Source: Tethya wilhelma (Eukaryota > Porifera > Demospongiae > Tethyida > Tethyidae). Taken from it: 64,000 nucleotides of DNA. How positions within the stretch are numbered: position 1 is the stretch's first letter; every line of letters begins with the position of its first letter. The position numbers and the translations under genes were made by a program. Shown piece by piece: positions 44,960 to 54,732 of this stretch. The DNA lies in contig CAXIPT010000002.1 of assembly GCA_964030475.1 (NCBI GenBank), positions 14,099,950 to 14,163,949 on the forward strand, read 5' to 3'. The notes under the pieces are model-generated. The model saw only the letters and a program-made list of their open reading frames with translations. It did no database searches and was not told the origin of the DNA.

Positions 44960-45987
44960 TTGAGGGTATCCAACAGGGGTTTAGAATTGGGTATAATCGA
45001 ACCAACCACACCTGCACTCGAGCTCGGAAAAACCTTTCCAGTGCAACTGAGCACCCAGATATTATATCAAAATATCTGTCAAGTGAAGTGGTGAAAGGCA
45101 GGATGTTAGGACCATTACCAACCTGCTCCATCCCGGATGTTCAGATCAGTCGTATTGGGGTCATCCCTAAAAAATCAACACCAGGAAAATAGAGACTGAT
45201 CATGGACTTGTCCGTCCCCCCGACCCAGAGTGTAAACAACGAAATAGATCCAGAAACCTCCTCCTTCACCTACGTCAGAGTCGGTGAGGTGGCTAACAAA
45301 ATAGCAAAAACAGGTAACGGATCATACCTAGCAAAGATGGACATATCTGAAGCATATCAAATCGTGCCTGTCCACCTAGATGACAAACATCTCCAACTGG
45401 ATGGGTCAAGTGTACATCGATGCTACACTGCCATTCGACCTCCAAAGTACCCCTCTTATATTTACAGCCCTAGCCGACAGGCTACAGTGGATCCTTGAAA
45501 AACCGGGAGTCTCATATGTAGCACAATACTTAGACTACTTCATCACCGTCGGCCCTCCAGATTCAGACTAATGGGCAAGGAATCTACAGATATAATCATT
45601 GAAACCTGCAGAGAACTGGGGATCCCCCTTGCCCCACATAAGCTGGTAGCTCCTACCACCTGCATTATCTTCCTTGGTATCTAGATCGATACGGTTGCCA
45701 TGGAACTAAGACTCCCCAAAGACAAACTGGGGACCTTGTGTCTAAATGGATATTCAACAAGCACTGCACAAAGCATGAACTCGAGTCTCTCCTGGGTCAT
45801 TTGAACCACCCATGCAGTGTGGTCAAACCAGGTACATCATTAATTGGCAGACTTATCTAGCAGCCAAAAAGAGACACTGGCACACAATCCGTATCAATAA
45901 AGAGGCTTGGTCAGGTATTAGGTGGTGGCACACGTTCCTTGAGTCATGGAATGGCGTATTTATCCTAAAGCGGCCTCATACTGAGAT
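44960..45987 (+). pseudogene. Reverse transcriptase-RNase H of the second element, inactivated
   Basis: SRIGVIPKKSTPGK-stop-RLIMDLSVPP, KMDISEAYQIVPVH (motif A Asp kept), a frameshift, YIDATLPFDLQSTPLIFTAL, then YLDYF where active enzymes have YLDD: the second catalytic Asp is Tyr. The connection region is HWHTIRINKEAWSGIRWW. It ends at the N at 45988. Confidence 0.8.
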
Positions 45988-45988
45988 N

Positions 45989-46056
45989 TTTGCGTTCTTT
46001 TTACGATTTAGCCATTCCTGTGTCTCATTACATTTCCAATGTTTTTTTTACTTGTT
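45989..46056. repeat. FB-MITE, right arm only
   Basis: ttttacgatttagccattcc through catttccaatgttttttt and acttgt. It starts abruptly after the N at 45988, so the join to the retroelement is not a natural border. Confidence 0.75.
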
Positions 46057-46120
46057 GAAAAATATCTAGCTCTATTTATTTCATTGACAATTGTATCGAT
46101 TATAACCTCTGCTGAAGCTT

Positions 46121-47085
46121 TTAGTAGGTCATTTTGAGTGTCTTTTGACTGTCTTCCAATCGTCTCTTTAGTGAATCGTTCACTAATTCAAGGATTTCAA
46201 GAAAATTCCCTCTATACAAAGATCCTTTACCTTCAAGATGCCCTCGCAGACCTATGTCTTGCCTGGCACATAGAACAGCAACTTGACAGATTAATTTGAT
46301 ATACTTCCTGTTCTCCTCAATTATTTTCGCTCTTTCACTACTAAGAATGGTATCAATCGTGCCATGAGATTTTGTTTGTTTGTATCCTGTCCAGATTGTC
46401 ATACTACACTTATGAGAGTCAGAATTGCTGTGTTTCCTCAACTTAGATCTAATCTTTTTCCAATCACACATTCCTTTAGTAGTAAATGTTGTTTCAGCTT
46501 TGTAAGTAGGAGAAGGAAACAAACGGCATGCAAAGCAATACACAGCATCATTCTGGACTGAGTACTCAATGAAGGGATAGTTGGTATACCATCGTGAATT
46601 AAAGCTGTGTTGTTGGCCTTTCATTGCACGTAATGGAAATGATTTCAGTTTGGGCTGGACAGCACACTGGTCTCTTCCTTGAGCAATATCAGCAGGAGGC
46701 TGACTGTGGCTTGCAGTCCAAGATAACAATGAACCAGGCAGCCTTGAACTATCTTCTGAAGATTCCCTGCTACTGCTTGATTCACGTTCCTACAGTTGTA
46801 ATGAAACAGTAAAGCTACACTGTACGCTTTTATTTTGATAGAATCTAGTCTGTACATGGTTTAATAGTCAGTCTGGGCGCTTACCGTACTACTAGGCAGT
46901 GTGGTTGATTTACTGTGATCATCAATGCCACTGGAGGATGAGGTAGATTCTTCTCTGGCACTTCTCTTTTGTGAATCACTGGCCTCAGACATTCCATGAC
47001 AAAAATCATCTAAAGTCTTTTGTCTCTTCATAATGAAGAGACATTGAAGAGAGACTTGTAAATTTCTTGTGGTTTTTGTCTCCAC
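46121..47085 (-). pseudogene. hAT transposase (ZMYM1-like), N-terminal part
   Basis: MKRQKTLDDFCHGM start motif and a Ser-rich linker. After a gap near 46800-46870 comes the TTF region: FNSRWYTNYPFIEYSVQND-AVYCFACRLF with the Cys pair and WKKIRSKLRKHSNSDSH. The beginning of DUF4371 is VAVLCARQDIGLRGHLEGKG and GNFLEILELVND. The core and dimerisation domain are missing. Confidence 0.75.
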
Positions 47086-47304
47086 GTGTTAAAGTGCAAA
47101 GTTTAATGTTCCCAATTACATGAAAAAATAGAAATTTTAAAATATTTCAAGTATAATATTCAGGCTGCTTCTAGCGCGTGCAGACGATAAACCGAGGCGA
47201 TGAAGCTCTGAAGGAGAAATTTGAGACTAAACTGAATGGTTACTATTTCTCTAAAAGTTTGGGGGGGCTGTAGCCCCTCCAAACCCCCCTTTTGAACCGC
47301 CACT
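46121..47304 (-). mobile_element. hAT element, 5' part only
   Basis: The outer end at 47304 reads, inverted, CAGTGGCGGTTCAAAAGGGG. The transposase starts near 47043 and runs leftwards until it stops matching near 46121. The other end was not found. Confidence 0.65.
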
Positions 47305-48243
47305 GATCAGAAAACTGAGAAACACTTGGTCGTAGCTTGGAAAGAGACATAATCAGTCTTACACTTGAGTACAGCAGCCTTTAGCTTAATCAAGATGGTA
47401 TGCCATGTGGCTTACTGATTATTAATTCGATGTCACCATGGTCACCTTGAATAGTATAGATCTGGCATGCACTATTATAATCATGACTAGTATTAACCCA
47501 TAGCATTAACACTTAAGTATCATATGCCACAGTAAGATATATTACTGTTATTAGCCTACCTTATAATACCTCTTACTCTTGTGGGAGCTGTTTTCTTGTT
47601 AGCTACCTGGACGAGTTGCAAGTCAACTTCTCTTGTAGCTTGATAAAAAACCTCGACGTTATGAATAGAGGTACACGCCTACTTATGCCCGGATTTTAAT
47701 TTTAACTGGAAGTAAACATTGGAGGTAGCGCTCGAGCGCTCGTTCGAGTTACTAAGTTTTATATGATTTCCAGCTTCAGTACTTGGTGTTAATGTCAAAC
47801 AAAGTATAAATTGTATCTAAAAGACTTTCAAAAAAAAGTGGTCAGGTTTTGACCGGACCGGCTCCGCCGGCCTTGAGCCTTGTAATGTGTACTTTGGACT
47901 TGAAGTTGTGTGACAGTCACATGACTTGTGTAGCCACGCCTATTCAGTGTTGCTAGATCAGGTGGGACCTGACTGCTCAGACCGTAGGTGCTGGAGTGAA
48001 AGTCTATCTATAACCTTTATGGGATAAATGCGTGAGTTTTGATGTTGCATGCGTGTGAGCGTGAGAATAAGCTCAAATGCGTATGTCTCATGCAACACGC
48101 GTGAGAGTTGGTAGGTCTGTGACCCTGGACTAACTTTCACATTATGAGAACTAAACTTAATTGAAGACCAGTGAACTGTCCCCACGATATATATTGGGAA
48201 GCAATGGGTAAGGAATACCACACATTGTCAAATAATTCGGTGT
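47305..48243. other. Non-coding stretch, nothing recognised
   Basis: Contains a small GC palindrome (ccggaccggctccgccggcc, about 47856). No coding signal. Confidence 0.45.
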
Positions 48244-48737
48244 ATTCCCAGTGCGGTAGTACTGGGTACATAGGAATGGCACGGATGGCACATTAGCGCA
48301 ATACAAATATTCACACTAATAACTCTGCAAAAAAACGAGCGCTTGGCACTATAAGGCTTCTTGAGCTACGTTTTAGCTCATTCTCTTTGTAATGAGCCCA
48401 AAAACATGGCCTAAAACCATCGCTAAAGTATTTAACTAAAATATGCCAAACCTCCATCTTCTTCTTATTCTTCTATGTTGGCAAGACTTTTCTCAAAGAC
48501 TGCTCACTTTCAGAAGCTGATTCTTGAACGAATTTACTTGGTTTCTTTGTCTTCACGTGCTTTATGCATCAGTTGTTCGTCTCTCTAGCTGAGTCTCTAG
48601 ATACAAGACGAAAAGTGCCTTTTCCGTATGGCAGCCATTCATTTCTATATTCATTAATAATTCATCAGCTACTTAAGAAATCAAGTTGACGACCCTTTTT
48701 CAGATAGACAAGTGTGCATTATTTGGAATCCGAACGT
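48244..48737 (+). repeat. HP-repeat, full length
   Basis: Hairpin cccagtgcggtagtactggg at 48247-48266; inner end gtgcattatttggaatcc. Confidence 0.85.
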
Positions 48738-49005
48738 TACCTGCCTGCTTTACCTGAAGATTTCTGGTTGTACTGAAGTCTCTGTACCCTTTCAGTCTTC
48801 AGTATTTAGGAGATAAATAGACTACTTTCAGGTTTGTTATGTAGTTGTCATTATAAGAAGATGAGTAAATTTTGTTAGATACGTATATACAGCTCCAGAC
48901 TCCTGAGATGCTTCACTGAATATCCATGCTGATAGTGTACATGTAACTAACATATCCACACAAACTCAAATATGATTCATAAAATAATGAAAAAGTGAGA
49001 ATTAA

Positions 49006-49279
49006 ACAAGTATAAAAAAAACATTGGAAATGTATTAAGACATAGGAATGGCAAATCGTAAAAAGAATGCAAACAAGATGGAATGGCTGTTTGAGTGTGT
49101 AAAGAATTATTCCTATGGGCAACATGAGGGACTCAAACATGGAAAGAGAGTACTACATGCAGCCCACACAGGAAGAATTCTGCACACACTCAAACAGCCA
49201 TTCCATCTTGTTTGCAATCTTTTTACGATTTGCCATTCCTATGTCTTAATACATTTCCAATGTTTTTTATTAAACTTGT
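49006..49279. repeat. FB-MITE, GGCTGTTTGAGTGTG core
   Basis: acaagtataaaaaaaacatt...gatggaatggctgtttgagt, returning inverted as actcaaacagccattccatc to 49279. It follows the HP-repeat after a 268-bp linker. Confidence 0.85.
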
Positions 49280-49283
49280 ATAT

Positions 49284-49768
49284 ATTCCCAGTATGGTAGT
49301 ACTGGGTACATAGGAATGGCACGGATGGCCCATTAGCGCAATACAAATATTCACACGAATAACTGCAAAAACTGAGCGCTTGGCACTAAAAGGCTTCTCA
49401 AGCTACTATTTAGCTCTTTCTCTTTCTAATCAGCCCTAAAACATGGCTTAAAACCATCGCTAAAGTACCAAACTAAAATATGCCAAACCTCCAATTTTCT
49501 CCATCTTCTTCTTCTTCTTCTATCTTGGCTCAACTTTTCTCAGAGACTATTTACTTTTAGAAGCTGATTCTTGAACGAAAGAACTTGGTTTCTTTGGGGA
49601 CAGTCGCTTTTGCCATTGGTTTTTTGGATCTCTCATTCAGTCGCTAGATACGAGGCGAAAAGCGCCTTCTCCATATGGCGGCCATTAATTTCTAATTATG
49701 CATTTTTCATTAGCTAGCTAGCCTAACGACCCTTTCCATATTCAAGTGCGCGTTATTTGGAACTCAGG
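49284..49768 (+). repeat. HP-repeat, full length, adjoining the FB-MITE
   Basis: Hairpin cccagtatggtagtactggg at 49287-49306; ends gcgcgttatttggaactc. Four bases separate it from the FB-MITE end. Confidence 0.85.
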
Positions 49769-50607
49769 TACATTAAGGACTGGGACCACGAATTATTGCT
49801 GAGTCAGCAAAAACGGCGCACGCCCCGTAAGGATCTATAGTACACGCCCTTTTTTGTCATATGATCATTGCGTGACTGTTCATTTATTGACTCATTTAGA
49901 AAAGAAAGTGAGCTGCCTGTGAAAGTTTGTGAGAGGTATTTTTAGTTCTGCTGCTAATTTAGCTTCTTTTTGCTAGTTATTTCTAAGCTATCGCTCATAT
50001 TGGTGTGTACAGCGTTTGTAGTGATCACGTGGTCTTGAGATGACATGGCAAGTAGCCTCACTAAAGTCAAGAATCTTTGAACGGAATTCTTACGACGCTT
50101 GTGAAGGTCAGTAAATGAGGTAAGTATGATCTAAACTAGGCTGTAAACAAGTATATTTCTTTACTTTTCAGAAAATAAACATAGTTACGCTCGTACAGCG
50201 CAAAATATGTTAATTAGCTTCATAAAAAAACAACTTTTTGTCTCATAATTGGCATTCTGTGTATTTTTAGCTAAAACGCAGTAGAGGCTATTGTCCACAT
50301 TAACTGCAGAGTCTGCTGAGCACAGTGAAACCGCTCTAGCTTAGGCGCTTATACTCCGTGTTGTGTAAATTTGCCTATAGACCTCCATCGCTTTATAGTG
50401 CCACACCAACTCATCCTTGTGGTGGGCGTGGCTAATTAAATCAATTTTCTAATTATTAAACATTCCCTTTTTATATAATGTTTGAAAGAAGTCTAAATAA
50501 TGTATATATTTTCTGATATAGCACCATGAATAACCACCTTGATGTCAAAATTTTAGCTCCTTAATGCACCTGAGAATCTATAGCAGCATGCAGTGCTCTG
50601 AGTTCTG
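49769..50607. other. Non-coding stretch, nothing recognised
   Basis: No ORF over 60 codons and no repeat of this window. Confidence 0.45.
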
Positions 50608-51060
50608 TCCTATTAGCGCAATACAAATATTCACATGAATAACTCTGCAAAAACTGAGCGCCTAGCACTAAAAGGCTTCTTAAGCTATTTAGCTCTTTCC
50701 CTTTCTAATGAGCCCAAAAACATGACCTAAAACCATCGCTAAAGTACCAAACTACAATTTGCCAAACCTCCAATTTTCTCCATCTTCTTCTTCTTCTTCT
50801 TCTTCTATCTTCTCACGCCATGTCTCAAAGATCTTCACTTTTAGAAGCTGATTCTTGAACGGATGAAGTTGGTTTCTTTGTCTTCAATCGCTTTTGCCAT
50901 CGGTTTTTAGCGCCTCTCATTGAGTAGCCAGATACAAAGCGAAAAGCGCCTCCTCCATATGGCCGCCATTAATTTCTACACTCATGCATAATCTTTTAGA
51001 AAATTCAAATTGATGACCCTTTCCACACAAAGTGTGCATTATTTGGAATTTATAATGAAT
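50608..51060 (+). repeat. HP-repeat without the hairpin end, plus start of linker
   Basis: Starts attagcgcaatacaaatatt, carries (TCT)n at about 50785-50808, ends gtgcattatttggaattt. The linker (gcaagttgcctggaactatt) follows to 51108. Confidence 0.8.
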
Positions 51061-51647
51061 GCAAGTTGCCTGGAACTATTTTGTGATACCTGGATGCTCT
51101 TGCTCTTCTTAAGGGAGACTTTTACCATGCATTTTTTCATAAATTTCACCAAAATTTTTTTATTGCTCAGTTCTATACCTTGATGCATGTATTAGTTATA
51201 GTTAAAGTTTCAGAGCATTTTAATACTCCTCCTTGAACCATTTTGTGCATGCTATTTCACACTATCAAGCTACGAAGTACTATTCCTGTAAAAAGTAGTA
51301 ACATAAACTATCTCCATAATTGTTCGTGGTAGAAATAATTGATCTAGCCTGATTTCCAGGCCTAACCTGTTGCTTTTCTCTTTGGCAATCTTTACCACAG
51401 AAACTACAAGGCCATGCCACACAGGTTTTATTATTTGTCAATGGTGAATAAGAAAAAGAAAAGAGAGCAGTTCATCAATCAGAGTATAATTACACAGTAG
51501 GAAAAGTGGATGATGAGCTTGATTTGGTACAATGAGTAAAGCCTGAAGGGTCCGGCCTAATTGTAACTACCTTTCAGCTGCATGAATCAGATGAAGTTGA
51601 TAGTTGTATGAAAGTACTAAGAGTTTAGGTGATGACTAGTGATCATG

Positions 51648-52205
51648 TTATAATATCGTACAACATTGCTGCTTAGTTTCATGTTCCTTTTGCTTGGTCT
51701 TGTCTTGCATAAGTTGATCGACAATCAGAGCAAATGGGTCTTGGATCCCTACAGCCGTCTTAGCTGATGTTTGTAGAAGTGGAATCCCATGTCTTGAAGA
51801 ACAGTATAGACCCGCAGTAAGACTGACTTTCCATTCTTGAGGCAATAAGTCACACTTGGTGCAAACAAGCACCACTGGTGCTTGAGGCTTGAGAAGACGA
51901 ATTTTGAGGAGATAGTTGTCGATCAGTTCGTATGACTGATGATCGTCTACTGAATAAGCACATATAAATGCATCTCCAGATTTCACTCCTTGCTCCAAAA
52001 GGAAAGGATATTGTTCATTCGCAGATCCACATGTGTCCATTATGTTCAGAAGACAGGACTTACCATCAACAGTCGTATACTGCCTTCGATACACATCTTC
52101 TAAGGTAGGTTCATAAAATTCTGGGAATATATTTTGAACAAAAACCCTGATCAATGATGTCTTCCCAGTGCAGCAGCCCCCTAACACCACTATCTTGTAC
52201 TCCAT
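51648..52205 (-). CDS. Ras-like small GTPase with non-canonical P-loop and switch II
   Basis: 185 residues in a single exon; the start at MEYK was chosen because it matches the Ras N-terminus (an upstream in-frame Met would add 38 unrelated residues). P-loop is GGCCTGKT at 9-16, with Cys11-Cys12 where Ras has Gly12-Gly13. The effector-like loop is YEPTLEDVYRRQ (31-42). Switch II is DTCGSANE (57-64), with Ser61 for Gln61. Guanine specificity comes from TKCD (116-119) and SAK (147-149). It ends CCTIL: a CaaX box (Leu, predicted geranylgeranylation) preceded by Cys, so membrane attachment is likely. The family acts as a GTP-dependent switch; the replaced residues are those needed for GTP hydrolysis. 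It is divergently paired with a transposase 55 bp away. Confidence 0.88.
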   Translation of the reverse strand: MEYKIVVLGGCCTGKTSLIRVFVQNIFPEFYEPTLEDVYRRQYTTVDGKSCLLNIMDTCGSANEQYPFLLEQGVKSGDAFICAYSVDDHQSYELIDNYLLKIRLLKPQAPVVLVCTKCDLLPQEWKVSLTAGLYCSSRHGIPLLQTSAKTAVGIQDPFALIVDQLMQDKTKQKEHETKQQCCTIL

Positions 52206-52260
52206 GCTTGTCAAGGAGGCTCTAAATAGAATCAGGGGTTTACATAATATAATTGTCAAG
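52206..52260. promoter_or_regulatory. 55-bp divergent intergenic region
   Basis: Separates the GTPase and transposase start codons. The same 55-bp spacing is kept in the second copy (62005-62059). It contains ttgtcaag next to each start and an AT-rich centre (acataatataatt). Any shared promoter must lie here or inside the 5' coding parts. Function is inferred from position only. Confidence 0.4.
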
Positions 52261-52962
52261 ATGCCAGTTGCTAAGTTCAAGGCAAAGAAGCATCCAAAGC
52301 GTTTTTTTGGAACCCCCAACCTTCATCTTGGTAGCAGGCCAAGGCCACTTCCAAGCTCTCATGGGGCTGAGAAAGTGAAGGAGACTCCAAAAGAGAGGCC
52401 AATCCCCTTGCAGACAGCCAAAGCTAAGAAGATGGCAATCTCTCATGCAGCACAGCCCAGCACTAGCATTGCTGCTGGTGAATCTGGCTCTGAGTCTGAC
52501 TCTGAGCTTCAGGAGTCAGTGAAGATGAAGGGTTACCGTACTGTCCAATGTGAAACCCTTGGCAAGGTAGTGAGTGAGGCGTGTGTGTGCTCTATGTGTA
52601 CCTCTCCCCTTGTTGTCATGGAGGACTTGGCTCAGAGAAGGGGTTTGGTATCGACCCTGAAGATCTGCTGCACCAATGCCGAGTGTGGCAGAGAGATCAA
52701 AATATCAGACCCCTATTCTTCGGACACAAAGTCTCTGAACAGCAGGTCAGTGTTGGCAATGAGGGAGATAGGTAGAGGTGGCAAGTACATGCAGACTTTC
52801 TTTGGAATGATGAATATGCTCCCTCCAGTTAGCACCCGCTCCTATATGTTACACAACCAGGCTCTGGCTGCTGCTGCAATGTCCGCAGCTCAGACCAACA
52901 TGAATGCTGCCTCCGAGTACCTCCATCATCTCAATGGCATTGACCCACAAGAAATCCTTGAT
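52261..52962 (+). CDS. Mutator-like DDE transposase, N-terminal part (copy L)
   Basis: MPVAKFKAKKHPKRFFGTPN start, a basic linker and an acidic Ser-rich stretch. A Cys cluster resembling a zinc ribbon follows: CVCSMCTSPLVV (about 115-126), then CCTNAECGREIKISDPYSSD. The conserved block is GRGGKYMQTFFGMMNMLPPV. The frame is open until the N at 52963, just before the catalytic CDGTW that follows in the other copies (61310 region). The N-terminal fingers probably bind the transposon ends. Confidence 0.8.
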
Positions 52963-52963
52963 N

Positions 52964-53124
52964 CCCCTTTTGGCCAGGCCTGCTTACAATTTTTTAAAAC
53001 AAACAACAGAAAGCTAACTTATGGACTCTTACAAATAGAAAATACTTACTTTGAGAGCCTTGATAGAGAATTCAAGATAAGAAATATGAGCTATAAAGCT
53101 TGGATACTTGCACAAAACAGCTAG
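52964..53124 (+). other. ORF tail after an assembly join
   Basis: Reads FGQACLQFFKTNNRKLTYGL and on to a stop at 53124. No family recognised. It is in frame with the transposase only across an N, so the fusion is not real evidence of one protein. Confidence 0.4.
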
Positions 53125-53164
53125 CTAGTCAGCTTCTTAGTGCGATCCATGCTCATTGTAAAGT

Positions 53165-53305
53165 GAAAAATTGGTGGGGCTGTATCACGTAATATGGGCG
53201 TGTTTTAGCAAAAGTGGGGATGGCTACCCCAAAAATTTTCGCGCGCTCTGTGCACACTATTGTTAGAAAACCCCTTTCTAAAATCCTAGATCCACCACTG
53301 ATGCA
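53165..53305 (-). repeat. Terminal segment of an unidentified (hAT-like) element
   Basis: Inverted copy of 38806-38935, with outer end CAGTGGTGGATCTAGG. Confidence 0.5.
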
Positions 53306-53492
53306 GGTCAAAGAAGTGTAACTTAAAACAAAGCAATTGATCATTCCTGTGTCTGTCTTCAAGTTGTGATGATGATGATTCAAAGATGTAGATTCAGAAG
53401 ACAATGAAAAATTGGATTCAGTTTGACAGGTGTGTTCAACAAAGAATTTACTGATACCATCAGTGTTATTAAAGTTTTTTGAGATGTATATA

Positions 53493-53892
53493 CATGGATG
53501 GCCCATTAGTGCATTATAAATGTTCATGTGAATAACTCTGTAAAAACTGAGCGCTTAGCACTAAAAGGCTTCTTATTTAATTCTTTCTCTAATTAGTAAC
53601 AAACACAAGCAAGCCTATAACCTCCAATTTTCTCAATCTTACTATCAACTTTTTTCAGAGACTATTCATGATAACTTTCAGAAACTCGTTATTGAAGGAA
53701 CGAACTTGGTTTCTTCCAGGTCAGTTGCTTTTGCCATCAGTTTTTAGCACAGTAGCTAGCTACGAGGCAAAAAAGCACCTTCTCCATATGGCCGCCATTA
53801 ATTTCTACACTTATGCATAATTCATTAGCTACTAGAAAATTCAAATTGACAACCCTTTCCACACACCAAAGTGTGCGTTATTTAGAATTTAA
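53493..53892 (+). repeat. HP-repeat without the hairpin end
   Basis: Starts atggatggcccattagtgc, ends gtgcgttatttagaattt; linker follows to about 54124. Confidence 0.8.
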
Positions 53893-54124
53893 ATGCAAGT
53901 TGATACCTGGTTGCTCTTCTTTAGAGTTGAATCATGACTTTGATTATCATAACATATAGCAAGGCAAGTAAATCTTATGATATAGCTCCTGCCTCCAAAT
54001 TACTGAGATGTGTGTTTCACTTTAGTATCAAGCAGGCTACACAACTTACATCTGTAGCTCAGTAGCTAGCTACACACACCAATTCAAATGTGATTTGTAG
54101 AATTATAAAAAAAAATGAGAACAA

Positions 54125-54196
54125 ACAAGTAAAAAAATGTTGGAAATGTAATGAAACACAGGAATAGCAAAATTGTAGAAAGAAAACAAACGAGAT
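54125..54196. repeat. FB-MITE, left arm only
   Basis: acaagtaaaaaaatgttgga through ggaatagcaaaattgtag to acaaacgagatg. After it the linker returns in inverted orientation. Confidence 0.65.
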
Positions 54197-54426
54197 GAAG
54201 TAAAACACACATCTCAGTCAGTTGGAGGCAGAAGCTGCATCATAAGATAAGTTATGATAATCAAAGTCCAGATTCATCTGTTAACAAGAGCAACCAGGTA
54301 TCACAAAATAGTTCCAGGCAACTTCAGTGCATATATTTCCAAATAAAGCACACTTTTGTGTGTGGAAAGGGTCGTCAATTCAAATTTTCTAGAAGCTAAT
54401 GAATTATACATGAGTGTAGAAATTAA
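54197..54426 (-). repeat. Inverted linker and inverted HP-repeat inner end
   Basis: acacatctcagtcagttgga and ccaggtatcac (inverse of 53905-54020), then ccaaataaagcacacttttg to gtgtagaaattaa. It closes the palindromic composite and is cut at TTAA by the next transposon. Confidence 0.75.
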
Positions 54427-54732
54427 GGGTGGCTTTAACCAGAAAAATTGAATTTTTTTTGTAATTTTTTTATTATTTATTTCAAAACAATATCACATGT
54501 AAAAGTAATATTCTAAGGTACAAAGAATTCACTCTTTCTTTTGTGGAGATATAGACTTTTACTAGCAATATGTACAGAGTAGTAATATACAATGGTAGCA
54601 CAAAGGACAGCATTTTGCTTGAACAAAGTTCACTCCATCATAATGACACTGCTCAATTACAGTCTAAAATGAATTTAAAAAAAACTATCATTTCTGCCAG
54701 CTGTTGCAGAGATCTTCCGAGATTAGACTTGC

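Larger units (their letters stand above)
43860..45987 (+). mobile_element. Second DIRS/Ngaro-like retroelement, left half
   Basis: Decayed gag and RT, followed by the start of RNase H, cut at the single N at 45988. The right half (RNase H and tyrosine recombinase) is found at 63143-64000, overlapping by about 145 bp. Sequence is clearly different from the 22.9-27.4 kb element. Confidence 0.75.
51113..52962 (+). mobile_element. TTAA transposon copy L, carrying a Ras-like GTPase, right part missing
   Basis: Left end gggagacttttacca directly after TTAA (51109-51112), inserted into the HP-repeat linker. It contains the GTPase (minus) and the first 234 codons of the DDE transposase (plus), head to head. 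It is cut at a single N (52963). The same two genes in the same arrangement recur inverted at 60571-63142 next to a different flank, so this is a mobile unit. Confidence 0.75.

Noticed and set aside
41575..47304. A single hAT element from cagtggcggatcc (41575) to gaaccgccactg (47304)
   Set aside because: Flanking bases do not form a target duplication, the inner end sequences differ, and an assembly N lies between them.
52240..53124. One 318-codon protein across 52963
   Set aside because: The last 53 codons follow a single N at an abrupt repeat border; paralogues continue with CDGT at this point.
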